From a virus, in IMG/VR virus record IMGVR_UViG_3300021963_004861, positions 1 through 37,246 of that record: a stretch of 37,246 nt of DNA; one strand, 5' to 3'. Positions within the stretch are counted from its first letter, which is position 1. The number at the start of each line of letters is the position of its first letter. Shown in pieces: positions 29,050-37,244 of this stretch. The notes beneath the pieces are model-generated. The model was not told the DNA's origin, made no database searches, and saw only the letters and a list, made by a program, of their open reading frames with translations. The translations under genes were made by a program, and so were the position numbers.

Positions 29050-30471
29050 TTACGACAGCAGACCGCCGTTAGCCGTGGATGCCCTGTAGTCGAACATGCC
29101 GAAGGTCAGGGGCGAGTTGACGACAAGAGCCGCCATCGCTTCCATCATTCGACGAGGACCACCACCATTTTCGGTGAGTTCACGGACCTGAGCGATGTTA
29201 CCGCCGTAGCGGATTTCGAGCATGTCCCAAGGGATGATGAAGCCCTTGCACTTGGCATTGTTGGCGTGGAGGTTGACGTAGGTCTTGGCTTCGGCTTCGG
29301 TGGCGAAGCGGGCATGGACCGCACCAGCGGTGCCATAGGCGACACGCTCGTACTTGTTGGTCGTGCCGTCCTTGAGCCAGACGAGGTTCTTGCCAGCGCC
29401 GTTGAGACCAGCACCATTGGAAGCGACGTCAGCGGCGGCGTAGACGCCATCAACGAGAGCGTAGCGACCAGTCGAGGTGTACGAGGCACCAGAGGCACCA
29501 GCACCGCAATCAACGATGGTGTAGGGGTTCACGCCAGCATGGAGGAACTGGGAGGGAACGAGAGCCAACTTACCGAAGTCGCCTTCGAAGTAGTCGACGG
29601 ACGCCTTGATGATGTCCGAGTTGCCGTCACGATTGACGTTAATCTTCGAGGTGAGAGAGGGTTCAGTCTTCGTGTAGACGAGGTTGGTGAACTGACGCTT
29701 GAGGGCAGTACCAACGACGGCTTCATGGTTCTTGAACTGACCAGTCTGCTCGTAGACCGAGGTCATGACGTCCTGAACGTCGTTTTCACCGAGTTGGTCA
29801 ACAGTCTGACCAGTGCCGATGATGGACGAAGCAGGGGTGCGGAAGTTCTCGCCGATAGGACGGATGGACTGGGTCTGCGAGCCGTACTTCTGCTGGGTAT
29901 TGTCGGTCTGAGCCAAGAGGCTGGACTTAATCCAAGCGGTCAAGCATCGGGTGCGGTACGGAGTCGTGCCGTCGTCGAGGGCAGGAAGGATGTCGGACGT
30001 GAAGGTAAGTTCCATCGAACGCTTGAGGTCGATGGTAGCCTTAGCCAACTGACGGCTGAGTTCATCCTTAACGCCAGCGATGTTCAGGAGGTCCTGCGTC
30101 AGGTTAGAGACGTGGACAGCCCTGCGGAACATGTGGATGTTGTTTTCCACTTCTTCCCTGTAGCCAAGCGTGTACTGCTTGAATGCAGAGTTGGTGGACG
30201 GATTCGTCGGGTCGACGTCAGCGCCGTCAAGGACGCCAAGTTCGATGGACGGGTCTGGGTTGCGGTCGACCTGCCAGCGGAACGTAGTATTCCCTGGCTT
30301 GGAACCACGCTTAGCCATCGAGGTGATGGGCGTGTCCTTGGCGTCGACGTTTGCGATGAGGTCCGAGAGTTCTTCACGGATACCGATACGACCCGAGGCA
30401 AAGCCGTTGCGGGTAGGACCATTCGGAAGCGGACGCTGATTCTGGAACTGGGACTCGAATAGAGAAGCCAT
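29050..30471 (-). CDS. Major capsid protein (SU10/DUF5309-like)
   Basis: 473 residues. The N-terminal third reads GIREELSDLIANVDAKDTPI, FRWQVDRNPDPS, then HMFRRAVHVSNLTQDLLNIA and LAKATIDLKRSMELTF. This is the order seen in the SU10-type major capsid family (DUF5309): a REDLSDxIxxIxPxDTPFxS start, a WQ-D strand, and a long helix ending in ELKRxxE. The C-terminal part has the loops and strands expected for an HK97 fold. Its Arg codons are almost all CGT/CGC (about 3 AGG among 26), unlike the portal and giant genes, which suggests selection for high expression. It directly follows the scaffold. Confidence 0.85.
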   Translation of the reverse strand: MASLFESQFQNQRPLPNGPTRNGFASGRIGIREELSDLIANVDAKDTPITSMAKRGSKPGNTTFRWQVDRNPDPSIELGVLDGADVDPTNPSTNSAFKQYTLGYREEVENNIHMFRRAVHVSNLTQDLLNIAGVKDELSRQLAKATIDLKRSMELTFTSDILPALDDGTTPYRTRCLTAWIKSSLLAQTDNTQQKYGSQTQSIRPIGENFRTPASSIIGTGQTVDQLGENDVQDVMTSVYEQTGQFKNHEAVVGTALKRQFTNLVYTKTEPSLTSKINVNRDGNSDIIKASVDYFEGDFGKLALVPSQFLHAGVNPYTIVDCGAGASGASYTSTGRYALVDGVYAAADVASNGAGLNGAGKNLVWLKDGTTNKYERVAYGTAGAVHARFATEAEAKTYVNLHANNAKCKGFIIPWDMLEIRYGGNIAQVRELTENGGGPRRMMEAMAALVVNSPLTFGMFDYRASTANGGLLS

Positions 30472-30491
30472 GTGTGTGTGATAGATTAGGG
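30472..30491 (-). promoter_or_regulatory. CA-repeat leader of the capsid gene
   Basis: Read on the - strand: CCCTAATCTATCACACACAC, immediately before the ATG. There is no Shine-Dalgarno sequence ahead of what should be the most strongly translated gene. TAATCTA recurs in the leader at 20568-20584 and the CA run in that at 37108-37133. Confidence 0.45.
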
Positions 30492-31508
30492 TTAGACGAA
30501 CTTTGACTTAAACACGTCCGCTAGGGCGTCGATGGAGCCAGTACGCCTGAAGTTGTCGGAACTACGCTGTGCTTCGACTTGGTCACGCCTAGGAGTAGGA
30601 CGTGGTGCAGAAGACATTGCCCTTGGCTGAACAGGTGCGGTAGGCTGGATACCCTGCCTAGCATTCTGCTTTTGCTGTTGGTACACTGACATACCCATAG
30701 CCAACTGAGCCGCATAAATCTCGTAGTCGGGGAACTGCTTGATTTGCGGTACAGCCTCGATGAACTTCTTGGCGATGTTGGCACGCTTGTCGGTGGGGTC
30801 ATCAAGCCAAGGGAACTCCTGCTTCGCCTTAGCACGGAACTGCTTTTTTGCAGTCACATACTGAGCCTGTTCAGGTAGGTATTCCTCAATGGCACGAAGA
30901 GCCTCGACCTTTGCTTGCGCAATCTCGTCTCGGTTCATGTGGTTCTTAGGGTCGCCATCGTAGAAGCCGTCGGGATAACGCTCGCAAAACAGGCGAATCT
31001 TCCTGAATTTCTCGTACTCGGCAGTGACTTTATCCTCGGAGTCCAGATTTCTGTATGGATTCTGGCTCTTCGGCTCTGCCTGTGAACGCTTGAGACCTTC
31101 AAGTTCTTCTTCCAGTTTCTTAGCCTTTTCCTCTGCTTCACGACGCAAGGCGGTGAGTTTGGAGATACGCTTATTCACGCCCCTTGGGACGTTTTCTTCG
31201 TGCTCTTCTCCTTCATCATTCGCTTCGCTTACGTTTGCTTCCTCGGCATTGACCTGACCATCGAGCGTTTCGTCATTGCTGACGTCGTTTTCTTGGGTCG
31301 AAGCCTCCTCCTCGTAGGCATTTTCCGACTCATTCGTTTCGGTGCTGTCGGGCACCGCCTTGGTCTGTCCGTCAGACAGGGCTCGCATGAAGTAATCAGC
31401 GAGATTTTGTGCTTGGGAAACGTCGGAGTTCGCTTCTTGCGTAGTCATGGGGGTATTAGGCTCGACCCCAAGTTCGAGTTCAGCGTTTGGCTGTTGGTTG
31501 TTGTCCAT
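30492..31508 (-). CDS. Scaffolding protein
   Basis: 338 residues. Residues 50-110 are extremely acidic (NESENAYEEEASTQENDVSN and on), followed by a charged coiled coil (LRREAEEKAKKLEEELEGLK). The middle is a helical region with WLDDPTDKR, and the C-terminal 60 residues are basic and Pro/Arg-rich (RPTPRRDQVEAQ), ending in a helix that would bind capsid protein. This acidic, coiled-coil, basic-tail layout immediately before the capsid gene is the classic scaffold pattern. No prohead protease was seen nearby. Confidence 0.82.
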   Translation of the reverse strand: MDNNQQPNAELELGVEPNTPMTTQEANSDVSQAQNLADYFMRALSDGQTKAVPDSTETNESENAYEEEASTQENDVSNDETLDGQVNAEEANVSEANDEGEEHEENVPRGVNKRISKLTALRREAEEKAKKLEEELEGLKRSQAEPKSQNPYRNLDSEDKVTAEYEKFRKIRLFCERYPDGFYDGDPKNHMNRDEIAQAKVEALRAIEEYLPEQAQYVTAKKQFRAKAKQEFPWLDDPTDKRANIAKKFIEAVPQIKQFPDYEIYAAQLAMGMSVYQQQKQNARQGIQPTAPVQPRAMSSAPRPTPRRDQVEAQRSSDNFRRTGSIDALADVFKSKFV

Positions 31509-31554
31509 AGTCAGGGTTTTTTGCTCCCAGAAGCGAGAGTAGTTGAATGCCTAT

Positions 31555-31572
31555 GTCTTGATGAATCAAGAC
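31555..31572 (-). other. Perfect hairpin in the 101-base gap between two genes
   Basis: GTCTTGATGAATCAAGAC is a palindrome (7-bp stem, 4-base loop, palindromic so it reads on both strands). It lies in the largest gap of the structural cluster (31509-31609), between the 83-aa gene and the scaffold gene. No T run follows, so it is not a standard terminator. It might be an RNA-processing site or operator. Nothing else was recognised in this gap. Confidence 0.4.
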
Positions 31573-31609
31573 CACAGCACGTAGAACAGCGGTTTGAGTC
31601 GCTTTCCGT

Positions 31610-31861
31610 TTAAGACATGTGCTTTTGAGCCTCTTCACGGAGTTTCTGAAACTCAAGCAACAGGTCGTTGATGGCATCCATACGTCCAGCGGAGTGGATT
31701 CGTGCTTCGCCGAGCGTGTTTGCCGACATGACCTTGCTCATCTCGATTTGAAGAGCCAAGTCACAGACAACCAGCATGCCTTTGTACAGGTCAGCGGACT
31801 CTTGCGACCTGAACATGAACGCTTTGATGGCGTCTACTTTTGCGTTGTTTTGTTCGCTCAT
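31610..31861 (-). CDS. Small helical protein between portal and scaffold, 83 aa
   Basis: Mostly helical: VDAIKAFMFRSQESADLYKG, VCDLALQIEMSKVM, then DAINDLLLEFQKLREEAQKH. It has no known motif. The ATG overlaps the portal stop (ATGA), so it is expressed with the portal. The position is where some phages carry a head protein, a scaffold helper or a protease; no catalytic residues are visible. Function unknown. Confidence 0.6.
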   Translation of the reverse strand: MSEQNNAKVDAIKAFMFRSQESADLYKGMLVVCDLALQIEMSKVMSANTLGEARIHSAGRMDAINDLLLEFQKLREEAQKHMS

Positions 31862-34074
31862 AGGAGAGTGTTGGGAATCTGCTGTTGTTCAGCGCCCTGC
31901 TCAGGTGCCTGTTCTTCCTGCATCTTGCCAAACTCCTCCTGAATCTTCTCGGAGGCTGGAGAAACGCCAATCCTGCCGATTTGGGCGTTCTTTTCTTGGT
32001 CGATGGAGAACTGGAGTTGCTTCGTGTAGTTCTGGAACAGGATTTGGAAGATTTGGTCGCCCTGAAGAGCCTGTTGAGCCTTCGGGTTCTTCTGGAGCAC
32101 ATCCTGAGCGAACTGCAACTTGCTGGAAGCGGCTGGGTCGTTTTCTACGTAGGTAGCCTCGTTGCCCAGCATCATCATGCCGATGTCGCTGACGACGTCC
32201 TTGTACAGTTTCTGGGAGGCTGTGGCTTGGTCGATGACCAGTTCACGTGCCGCATCAGGACTGATGGACTCGATGACCAACTTGACCAACTTGTTCCTGT
32301 CGATGATACCGCCAGAATCCAGCGGAACGACAGTCTTGATGATGGCTTCAAGTTTCTTCTGCACGAACTCAGGGTCGGTATCCCTGACGTCGAACCTGAC
32401 GTTGAAGTCGTATTGGCTGTGGATGTCCGACATGCCCTGCTTGAGCGGGGTATTGGTGATTCGGACAATCTGCTCTTCTGGCATGAACTGAAGGCACAAG
32501 GCGAACATCTGACCAAACACCTTGGTCCAGAAGGAAAGCCAGTGGTCGACCTGAAGTTGCTTGAGCATCTGGATTTTGGTCGGGTCGATTGAATCGCCGA
32601 CTGCATAGCCATAGTAGTTGCCTAGGTTCTGCTCGACCTGTGCGATGACTTGGAACGCCATGTTTGCGTCACCGCTTGGGCGGTCCAGCCACGTATAGTC
32701 GTCCTTGTTGGAAACAGGCAGGATTTGCGCTGGAGCGATGCGGTTGAGTGCTCCGATACGCTTGACCACCTTGATGGGCGGTACGACCTCGAAGGCAGTC
32801 CTGTCCCTGATGGCGTCATGCTGTGCCTTTACTTCGTCCTGCTCGGTCTTGTTGATTTCTGGGATGCCCCTAGACTCGGACACAGCCCTGCGATGCCTTT
32901 CACGCCTGAACTCTGTGAACGGATACTCGCCGTGGGCGTAATTCAGGATGTCCTGTTTTGCGTAAAGACCTTCCCCGACCCTAGGGGAGAAGACAGTGTA
33001 ATAGATTGCGGGGATGTCATCGTTGTCCAACTGCCTGTAGTATGCCCAAACGACCTCGCAAAGGTTGTCGCCACGCTGGATGTTCGAGTTGAGCATCGTG
33101 GTGGTTGGGACAAGGTTAGGGTCATTGAAGTAGTAGTGGTTGCCTAGGTTGTTGGCTACGGCATCCACCCACTCCTGATTCCAACCAGCGACCTTGGCGG
33201 TAGACCTGAGTTCGACCTCGGTCATGTATTGCCTACGGAAGATGACTCGGGCTTTTTGCAAATCCGTCGTCTCAGGGGGGAAACAGATTTCGTCGAAGGG
33301 CTTGAGAGCCTCGACGACAGGAAGATTCTTGCTCAGGTACTGTTCTGGCATCTCGCCGACGCCAGTTTCCCTCATCTGCTTGACGAACCTCTTGAGGTCC
33401 TTGACCTTCATGTCCTTCAGGTAATCCCTGACAAGGGCTACGGCGTATTCTTCCTTGGCTGGGTCCATGATGGCTTCAATCAACTTGGCAAAATTTCCTT
33501 CACCACCGCCCTGTTGCTGTTCCTCGATAGCCATCTGCTGGAGTTCGGTCATCTGCATCGACTGGACTCGGATGGACATCTGCTGTTCCCAAGTCGTCTG
33601 CACGACGGACCAGCCGTAGGTCAGTGCATAGTCAGCCGCAAGTTCGGCTTCTCTGTGCAGTTCCTGCTTCATCTTGGTTTCGACCAGCCAGCGCATCAGA
33701 TTGGTCGCCGAAGCAGCAGCCATGGTATCGCTGATTTCGGTGCCACCAACCTTGAGCGTACAGCCCTTGAAGGACGTCATCAACAGAGCCTTCTGGTCGT
33801 TGATTAGCCTGTCGACGAGCCTGACACGCACGTCGGACGCACCCTCGAATGGGAACGCTGGGTCGCCATCTGGACGTGCCCAAGAGTGCTTCTTGCCGTC
33901 TTCGGTCTGACCAGACCATCGAGCGAGCCTGATGTCGTCGGCGATGTTCATCTTCGACACCATCGTGCCGAAGTACGCAGAACGCTCGTATTCCTCGGTG
34001 AGGAGTTGGATGTCTGGCTTGTCCTTGTGGTACGCCAGTTTGTCGGCGTTAGGTGCGGGGCTGTTGAATTTCAT
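31858..34074 (-). CDS. Portal protein
   Basis: 738 residues, the usual size for a podoviral portal. Typical stretches are EGASDVRVRLVDRLINDQKA near residue 78, the helical ADYALTYGWSVVQTTWE, PPETTDLQKARVIFRRQYMT, and YPFTEFRRERHRRAVSESRG with PEINKTEQDEVKAQHDAIRD. The last of these is a strong signature of portals in this group. The C-terminus is a Gln/Glu-rich helix that would form the barrel inside the head. The dodecameric portal is the DNA channel and the docking site for the terminase. Its start overlaps the end of the HTH gene by 26 bases. Arg codons are rich in AGG: 4 of the 6 within FRRERHRRAVSESR. Confidence 0.87.
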   Translation of the reverse strand: MKFNSPAPNADKLAYHKDKPDIQLLTEEYERSAYFGTMVSKMNIADDIRLARWSGQTEDGKKHSWARPDGDPAFPFEGASDVRVRLVDRLINDQKALLMTSFKGCTLKVGGTEISDTMAAASATNLMRWLVETKMKQELHREAELAADYALTYGWSVVQTTWEQQMSIRVQSMQMTELQQMAIEEQQQGGGEGNFAKLIEAIMDPAKEEYAVALVRDYLKDMKVKDLKRFVKQMRETGVGEMPEQYLSKNLPVVEALKPFDEICFPPETTDLQKARVIFRRQYMTEVELRSTAKVAGWNQEWVDAVANNLGNHYYFNDPNLVPTTTMLNSNIQRGDNLCEVVWAYYRQLDNDDIPAIYYTVFSPRVGEGLYAKQDILNYAHGEYPFTEFRRERHRRAVSESRGIPEINKTEQDEVKAQHDAIRDRTAFEVVPPIKVVKRIGALNRIAPAQILPVSNKDDYTWLDRPSGDANMAFQVIAQVEQNLGNYYGYAVGDSIDPTKIQMLKQLQVDHWLSFWTKVFGQMFALCLQFMPEEQIVRITNTPLKQGMSDIHSQYDFNVRFDVRDTDPEFVQKKLEAIIKTVVPLDSGGIIDRNKLVKLVIESISPDAARELVIDQATASQKLYKDVVSDIGMMMLGNEATYVENDPAASSKLQFAQDVLQKNPKAQQALQGDQIFQILFQNYTKQLQFSIDQEKNAQIGRIGVSPASEKIQEEFGKMQEEQAPEQGAEQQQIPNTLL

Positions 34075-34258
34075 TGGAATTGGATTTGATGTATGCCACT
34101 AGGTCGTCTCGGTAGAACATGTGCTGACCACCGACAGTCTTGAAGGTCTTTACGAGGCACTTGTTCCTCATCCTGACGAGCGTGGACTTGGAAAGGTTGA
34201 AGATGCGTACGGCATCAGCCAGACGCAGTAGCGGAGGGGTTTCTTTTGGGATTTCCAT
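34049..34258 (-). CDS. MerR/excisionase-type helix-turn-helix protein, 69 aa
   Basis: Residues 11-60 (LRLADAVRIFNLSKSTLVRM, then HMFYRDDLVAYIKS) match the small winged-helix HTH_17/excisionase pattern: L-x-x-A-x-x-x-x-x-x-S-x-x-T-(I/L)-x-R, a short wing with GG-x-x-x-F-x-x-x-D-(L/V), and a last helix. Such proteins bind DNA and often bend it. It sits between the terminase and the portal, starting one base after the terminase stop (TAA-A-ATG) and overlapping the portal start by 26 bases. A packaging role (recognition of the pac or cos site, in place of a standard small terminase) or late gene control is possible. The first is inference from location. Confidence 0.75.
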   Translation of the reverse strand: MEIPKETPPLLRLADAVRIFNLSKSTLVRMRNKCLVKTFKTVGGQHMFYRDDLVAYIKSNSNEIQQPRT

Positions 34259-34259
34259 T

Positions 34260-35888
34260 TTAGTAAGAGCCCCCTCCGACGGCTCGGTACGAGTCGGTAC
34301 CGCCGTATTCTGGGTTCATGACCGCCAGATACCTGAGGGTATCGATTGGGTCCTTGCTTGCGCCCTTTTCGGCGTCCAAGCCAGTCCACTCCCTCAAGCA
34401 CCAAATCAGGTTGTGGCAGTCTTCTGAGATGTAAAGTTTCGGCTGGTTGACCGCACTGATGGGCTGATTGGGGTCATACGAGAACCAGTCGTTGATGATT
34501 GAGATGCCCTGCTCCAACTTGAGACCTGCGGCTGGTGCGAAGTACATGGGGATTTCCCCTTCGTCCAGCAGTTGAATCAGCGTGCTACCGCCCTCCTTCT
34601 GGATGACGTTCGTACCGCCAGCCCTAGGGTCGATGAACCTGTCGGCGATTTCCTCGCCGTTCTCAAGGTCTAGGATGTGAGCCTTGATTTCATCGAGACC
34701 CATCCCAGAGCCTTGACGCTGTGCTGGACCCTGTTTGCCGTCGTGCTTCTCGCCAGCCATCGCCCACTCGCCCATGCTGATGTCAGGCCATTCTCGATAC
34801 ACGAACTTGTTTCCAAACTCGTCCACACGCATCCACAGCATGAACCAGTTTCTGGCTCCAGCGGGGTCGACAGCCATGTAGTTGGTGCCTTCCTCTGGGA
34901 TTTGGTCTGGAGCGATGATGTTGGGTTCACCGAACCTCGGGAACTGAGAGCCAGAAAGGGACTCTGCCCAGCCGTATGCACGAATCTTGACCTCGTATGG
35001 TCCACGACCACGCAAGGCTAACTTGATTTGTTCGAACGGAGAGTACCTGTTCAGTTCGGAATGGAACCAGATGACCCCAGCCGCACCCTTTGCGCACTTA
35101 GCCGTGTACGGCATGTGACCCTTTGGGATGCTGGGGACGTTCTGCGTGTCTGGCAGGAGCGTGGCAGGTAGGGTCTTTTTAATGCGACAGCCAGCGATGT
35201 AATCCTTCACGACTGGCGTGAAGCCAGTGATTGGCGTGAAGGTGATAATCATCTTACCGCTTCGGGTAGCCAAGCGGTACCTGAGGGTTTCTACCCAATC
35301 GGAAGGAACCAACTCGTCGCACCAAATGAGGTCTGGCTCGCCACCTTCGATGACCTTCTTCTCCTGACCATAGTTCATGAAGAAGCACTGGGAGCGATTC
35401 GGCAAAACAAACGTCGCATCCGTGAATCCGTTCTTCTGCGAGTACTGGATGTTCGTTACCTTCGTCTTCTTGGCGTTCTTGAACTCAGGAGGCATGTATT
35501 TCCAGATGACCGCCTGTTGCATCTGGATGGAAGTCTGGGAAGTCGTGTGTAGGCACCAAATTCGGCTTTCTGGTCTGGTGCACAGCAACTGCATCACACG
35601 CTTTGCGGCGTATTCCGTCTTTCCAGCACGATTACCGCCCATGATGAGCAGTTCCGTGCCGTTCATCAAAATCTCGTCTGCGTCAGCCCAGCAATCTGGC
35701 TCGAATCCGTGCCTGTATGGGTCTTGCGTCTCCGCTTGAATCTTCTCCTCACGACGCTTGAGGATTTCCGCAACCGCTTCTGGACCGATTTCGTTGGCAA
35801 TGCCTACCAATTCATCTTCCGTAGGCAGGTGGATGACAGGGTGCTTGGTGAGTTCGATTCCACCTACTTGTACCTTGTCAAAACCCAT
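34260..35888 (-). CDS. terL: Terminase large subunit
   Basis: 542 residues. The ATPase domain has Walker A GGNRAGKT (84-91), Walker B LIWCDE (187-192, catalytic Glu last) and motif III ITFTP (215-219). The C-terminal RNase H-like nuclease has acidic residues in MAVDPAG (D341), RFIDPRAGG (D420) and KDPIDTLRYL (D513), the usual three-aspartate layout. The protein pumps phage DNA into the prohead through the portal and cuts it. The start overlaps the preceding stop (TAATG). Length and motifs are complete. No recognisable small terminase gene adjoins it on the upstream side. Confidence 0.95.
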   Translation of the reverse strand: MGFDKVQVGGIELTKHPVIHLPTEDELVGIANEIGPEAVAEILKRREEKIQAETQDPYRHGFEPDCWADADEILMNGTELLIMGGNRAGKTEYAAKRVMQLLCTRPESRIWCLHTTSQTSIQMQQAVIWKYMPPEFKNAKKTKVTNIQYSQKNGFTDATFVLPNRSQCFFMNYGQEKKVIEGGEPDLIWCDELVPSDWVETLRYRLATRSGKMIITFTPITGFTPVVKDYIAGCRIKKTLPATLLPDTQNVPSIPKGHMPYTAKCAKGAAGVIWFHSELNRYSPFEQIKLALRGRGPYEVKIRAYGWAESLSGSQFPRFGEPNIIAPDQIPEEGTNYMAVDPAGARNWFMLWMRVDEFGNKFVYREWPDISMGEWAMAGEKHDGKQGPAQRQGSGMGLDEIKAHILDLENGEEIADRFIDPRAGGTNVIQKEGGSTLIQLLDEGEIPMYFAPAAGLKLEQGISIINDWFSYDPNQPISAVNQPKLYISEDCHNLIWCLREWTGLDAEKGASKDPIDTLRYLAVMNPEYGGTDSYRAVGGGSY

Positions 35889-36535
35889 TAGCCTCTCGGT
35901 GTTAGGTTGATTCCCATGCCAGTCATCATCGCTTCATGGGCGTTGGACTGCATAGAGCCACCTGTGAAATTGAAGGTGTTGATGATGGCGGGACCGCAAT
36001 AACGCTTCTGGGGACCAATCAGCGGAACCAGAGCAATAGGAATGCTCATCATGTCTACGAGATTGGGAGGAGTCCCGAAAACCTCCTTGATTCCCTGAAT
36101 GTTCAGCGGTGCCGATGCAATCGGCTTTGGGGGCTGGATGACAGGGGTGGACGGACTGGCATCTTGTGCCTGTTCGTCCCCTTGGGACGAACCACGTTTT
36201 TCGAATTTCTGAAGCCCAGCCTCGTATTGCTTTTGGTCCCTGTCCCTGAGGATGTCTTCGGAGATGACTCCTCTCCTGTGAATGCCTTTATTCTTGGAAT
36301 ACCTGTTGAGGACTTCCTTCCTGCCGACGTCCATCTCTAGGTCGTCGACGTTGGTCAGCAGACCGCTCTGATTTCGGATGAAACGCCTAGAAGAAAGGCT
36401 CCCACTTCTGGTTTTGTCGCCAGTGAGGGAGCCTCCAGTGATACCCAGACGCTCGTTGAGCGCCCCGCTGTTTTTTTTGGTCGGGTCGAGTTGGGAGTTC
36501 CCTTCGGAAGGAACGACTTTATCGCCCTCAGCCAA
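35888..36535 (-). CDS. Unknown protein before the terminase, 215 aa (TTG start)
   Basis: The start is a TTG two bases after the previous stop. No ATG lies nearby and the next Met is about 70 residues in, so TTG is preferred. The N-terminal half is polar and basic (LSSRRFIRNQSGLLTNVDDL, GRKEVLNRYSKNKGIHRRG) and probably partly disordered. A Pro/Gln linker follows, and the last 80 residues are hydrophobic and Gly-rich (MMSIPIALVPLIGPQKRYCG, then GMGINLTPRG). No family is recognised. A virion or packaging-associated role is possible from location; it does not look like a small terminase. Confidence 0.6.
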   Translation of the reverse strand: MAEGDKVVPSEGNSQLDPTKKNSGALNERLGITGGSLTGDKTRSGSLSSRRFIRNQSGLLTNVDDLEMDVGRKEVLNRYSKNKGIHRRGVISEDILRDRDQKQYEAGLQKFEKRGSSQGDEQAQDASPSTPVIQPPKPIASAPLNIQGIKEVFGTPPNLVDMMSIPIALVPLIGPQKRYCGPAIINTFNFTGGSMQSNAHEAMMTGMGINLTPRG

Positions 36536-36537
36536 AA

Positions 36538-37107
36538 TTAGTAGCCTCGTTGGGACTTCTTATGGGAAGACCAAGACGAAGAATTGTAGTTCTGCGAGGT
36601 CTCGTTGCCAGTGGAAGAACCGCCCTTGTAATTATTTGCGGCGTGGGCACCAAGCGAGCCGATGGCGGTGCCAGTTGCGGCGATGCCAGCATAACCGACT
36701 CGACCAGCACGTCGGTTGGCGTTCTGGTTCTTCGTCTGACCAGTGACCAACTTGCCGACTTGGTAAGCCGCAGAACGTTCCTTCTTCTTGACGTACGCCT
36801 TGGCGACGCCAGCACCTTCCTTGACTTTGTTTACAGCGTTAGTTGCCACGCTCTTTGCTCGGTTTGCGTAGGAGCCAGCCGTAGCAATGCCTCGGTCAAC
36901 TGCGGCACCAGCACGTGAGCCAGCACCTTCAAAGCGACCAACTTGCGTAGCCTTCTTCATTTCACCTGTGTTTTTGAGGTACTTTGCAGGCTTTGCATCA
37001 GTCATGTAATTCGAAGGATTCTTTCCCTTCGACATACTGCCTCCAACTGCCTTGGAGATTTTCTTTGCGGAGCCTCCGAGGAGACCTTGAACTTTGACTT
37101 TAGGCAT
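36538..37107 (-). CDS. Basic Ala/Gly-rich protein, 189 aa (virion-like composition)
   Basis: The start is the ATG at 37107 (MPKVKVQGLLGGSAKKISKA). A longer frame would translate the CA-repeat leader into a His-Thr run and was rejected. The protein is basic with many Ala, Gly and Lys residues (AVDRGIATAGSYANRAKSVA, VNKVKEGAGVAKAYVKKKE), a Gly/Ala-rich hydrophobic segment near residue 145 (GRVGYAGIAATGTAIGSLGA), and a Ser/Asn-rich tail. It resembles small ejected or DNA-binding virion proteins. No family is recognised. Confidence 0.65.
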   Translation of the reverse strand: MPKVKVQGLLGGSAKKISKAVGGSMSKGKNPSNYMTDAKPAKYLKNTGEMKKATQVGRFEGAGSRAGAAVDRGIATAGSYANRAKSVATNAVNKVKEGAGVAKAYVKKKERSAAYQVGKLVTGQTKNQNANRRAGRVGYAGIAATGTAIGSLGAHAANNYKGGSSTGNETSQNYNSSSWSSHKKSQRGY

Positions 37108-37133
37108 TGTAGTGTGTGTGTGTGTGTGAAAAA
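37108..37133 (-). promoter_or_regulatory. CA-repeat leader (simple repeat) before the 189-aa gene
   Basis: On the - strand the gap reads TTTTTC, then an 18-base alternating CA run, then CTACA directly before ATG. There is no Shine-Dalgarno sequence. The run at 37112-37128 is the longest simple dinucleotide repeat in the window. Confidence 0.5.
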
Positions 37134-37244
37134 TTAGTAGCCGCCCTTTTTGAATCCGCTGTACTTCCAAGCCAAGTAATTGCCGATTTCAGCGGATGAC
37201 TTCTGTTTGCTCCAGTTGGAGGTTTGGTGCTTTGGGCGATTCAT
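37134..37244 (-). CDS. Small ORF at the window edge, 36 aa or longer
   Basis: From the ATG at 37242-37244 the frame reads MNRPKHQTSNWSKQK, then SSAEIGNYLAWKYSGFKKGG, and Tyr, stop (37134-37136). It is basic and aromatic, and ends in KKGGY, much like the RGY end of the next protein. It lies in line with the cluster and ends at the CA-repeat leader. The frame is still open at the window edge, so it may be the 3' part of a longer gene. Confidence 0.5.
   Translation of the reverse strand: MNRPKHQTSNWSKQKSSAEIGNYLAWKYSGFKKGGY

Noticed and set aside
29266-30462. 398-codon open frame on the + strand opposite the capsid gene
   Set aside because: It is an antisense shadow of a GC-rich gene: no domain, no start context, and the opposite frame is a clear major capsid protein.
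31480-31677. 65-codon - strand frame spanning the gap before the scaffold
   Set aside because: It overlaps the 83-aa gene and the scaffold start in another frame, and its composition is that of a shadow frame.
37108-37170. Extended N-terminus for the 189-aa protein running through the CA repeat
   Set aside because: It would start inside the preceding small frame and translate the repeat as His-Thr. The ATG at 37107 has the same ACTACA context as another gene start.
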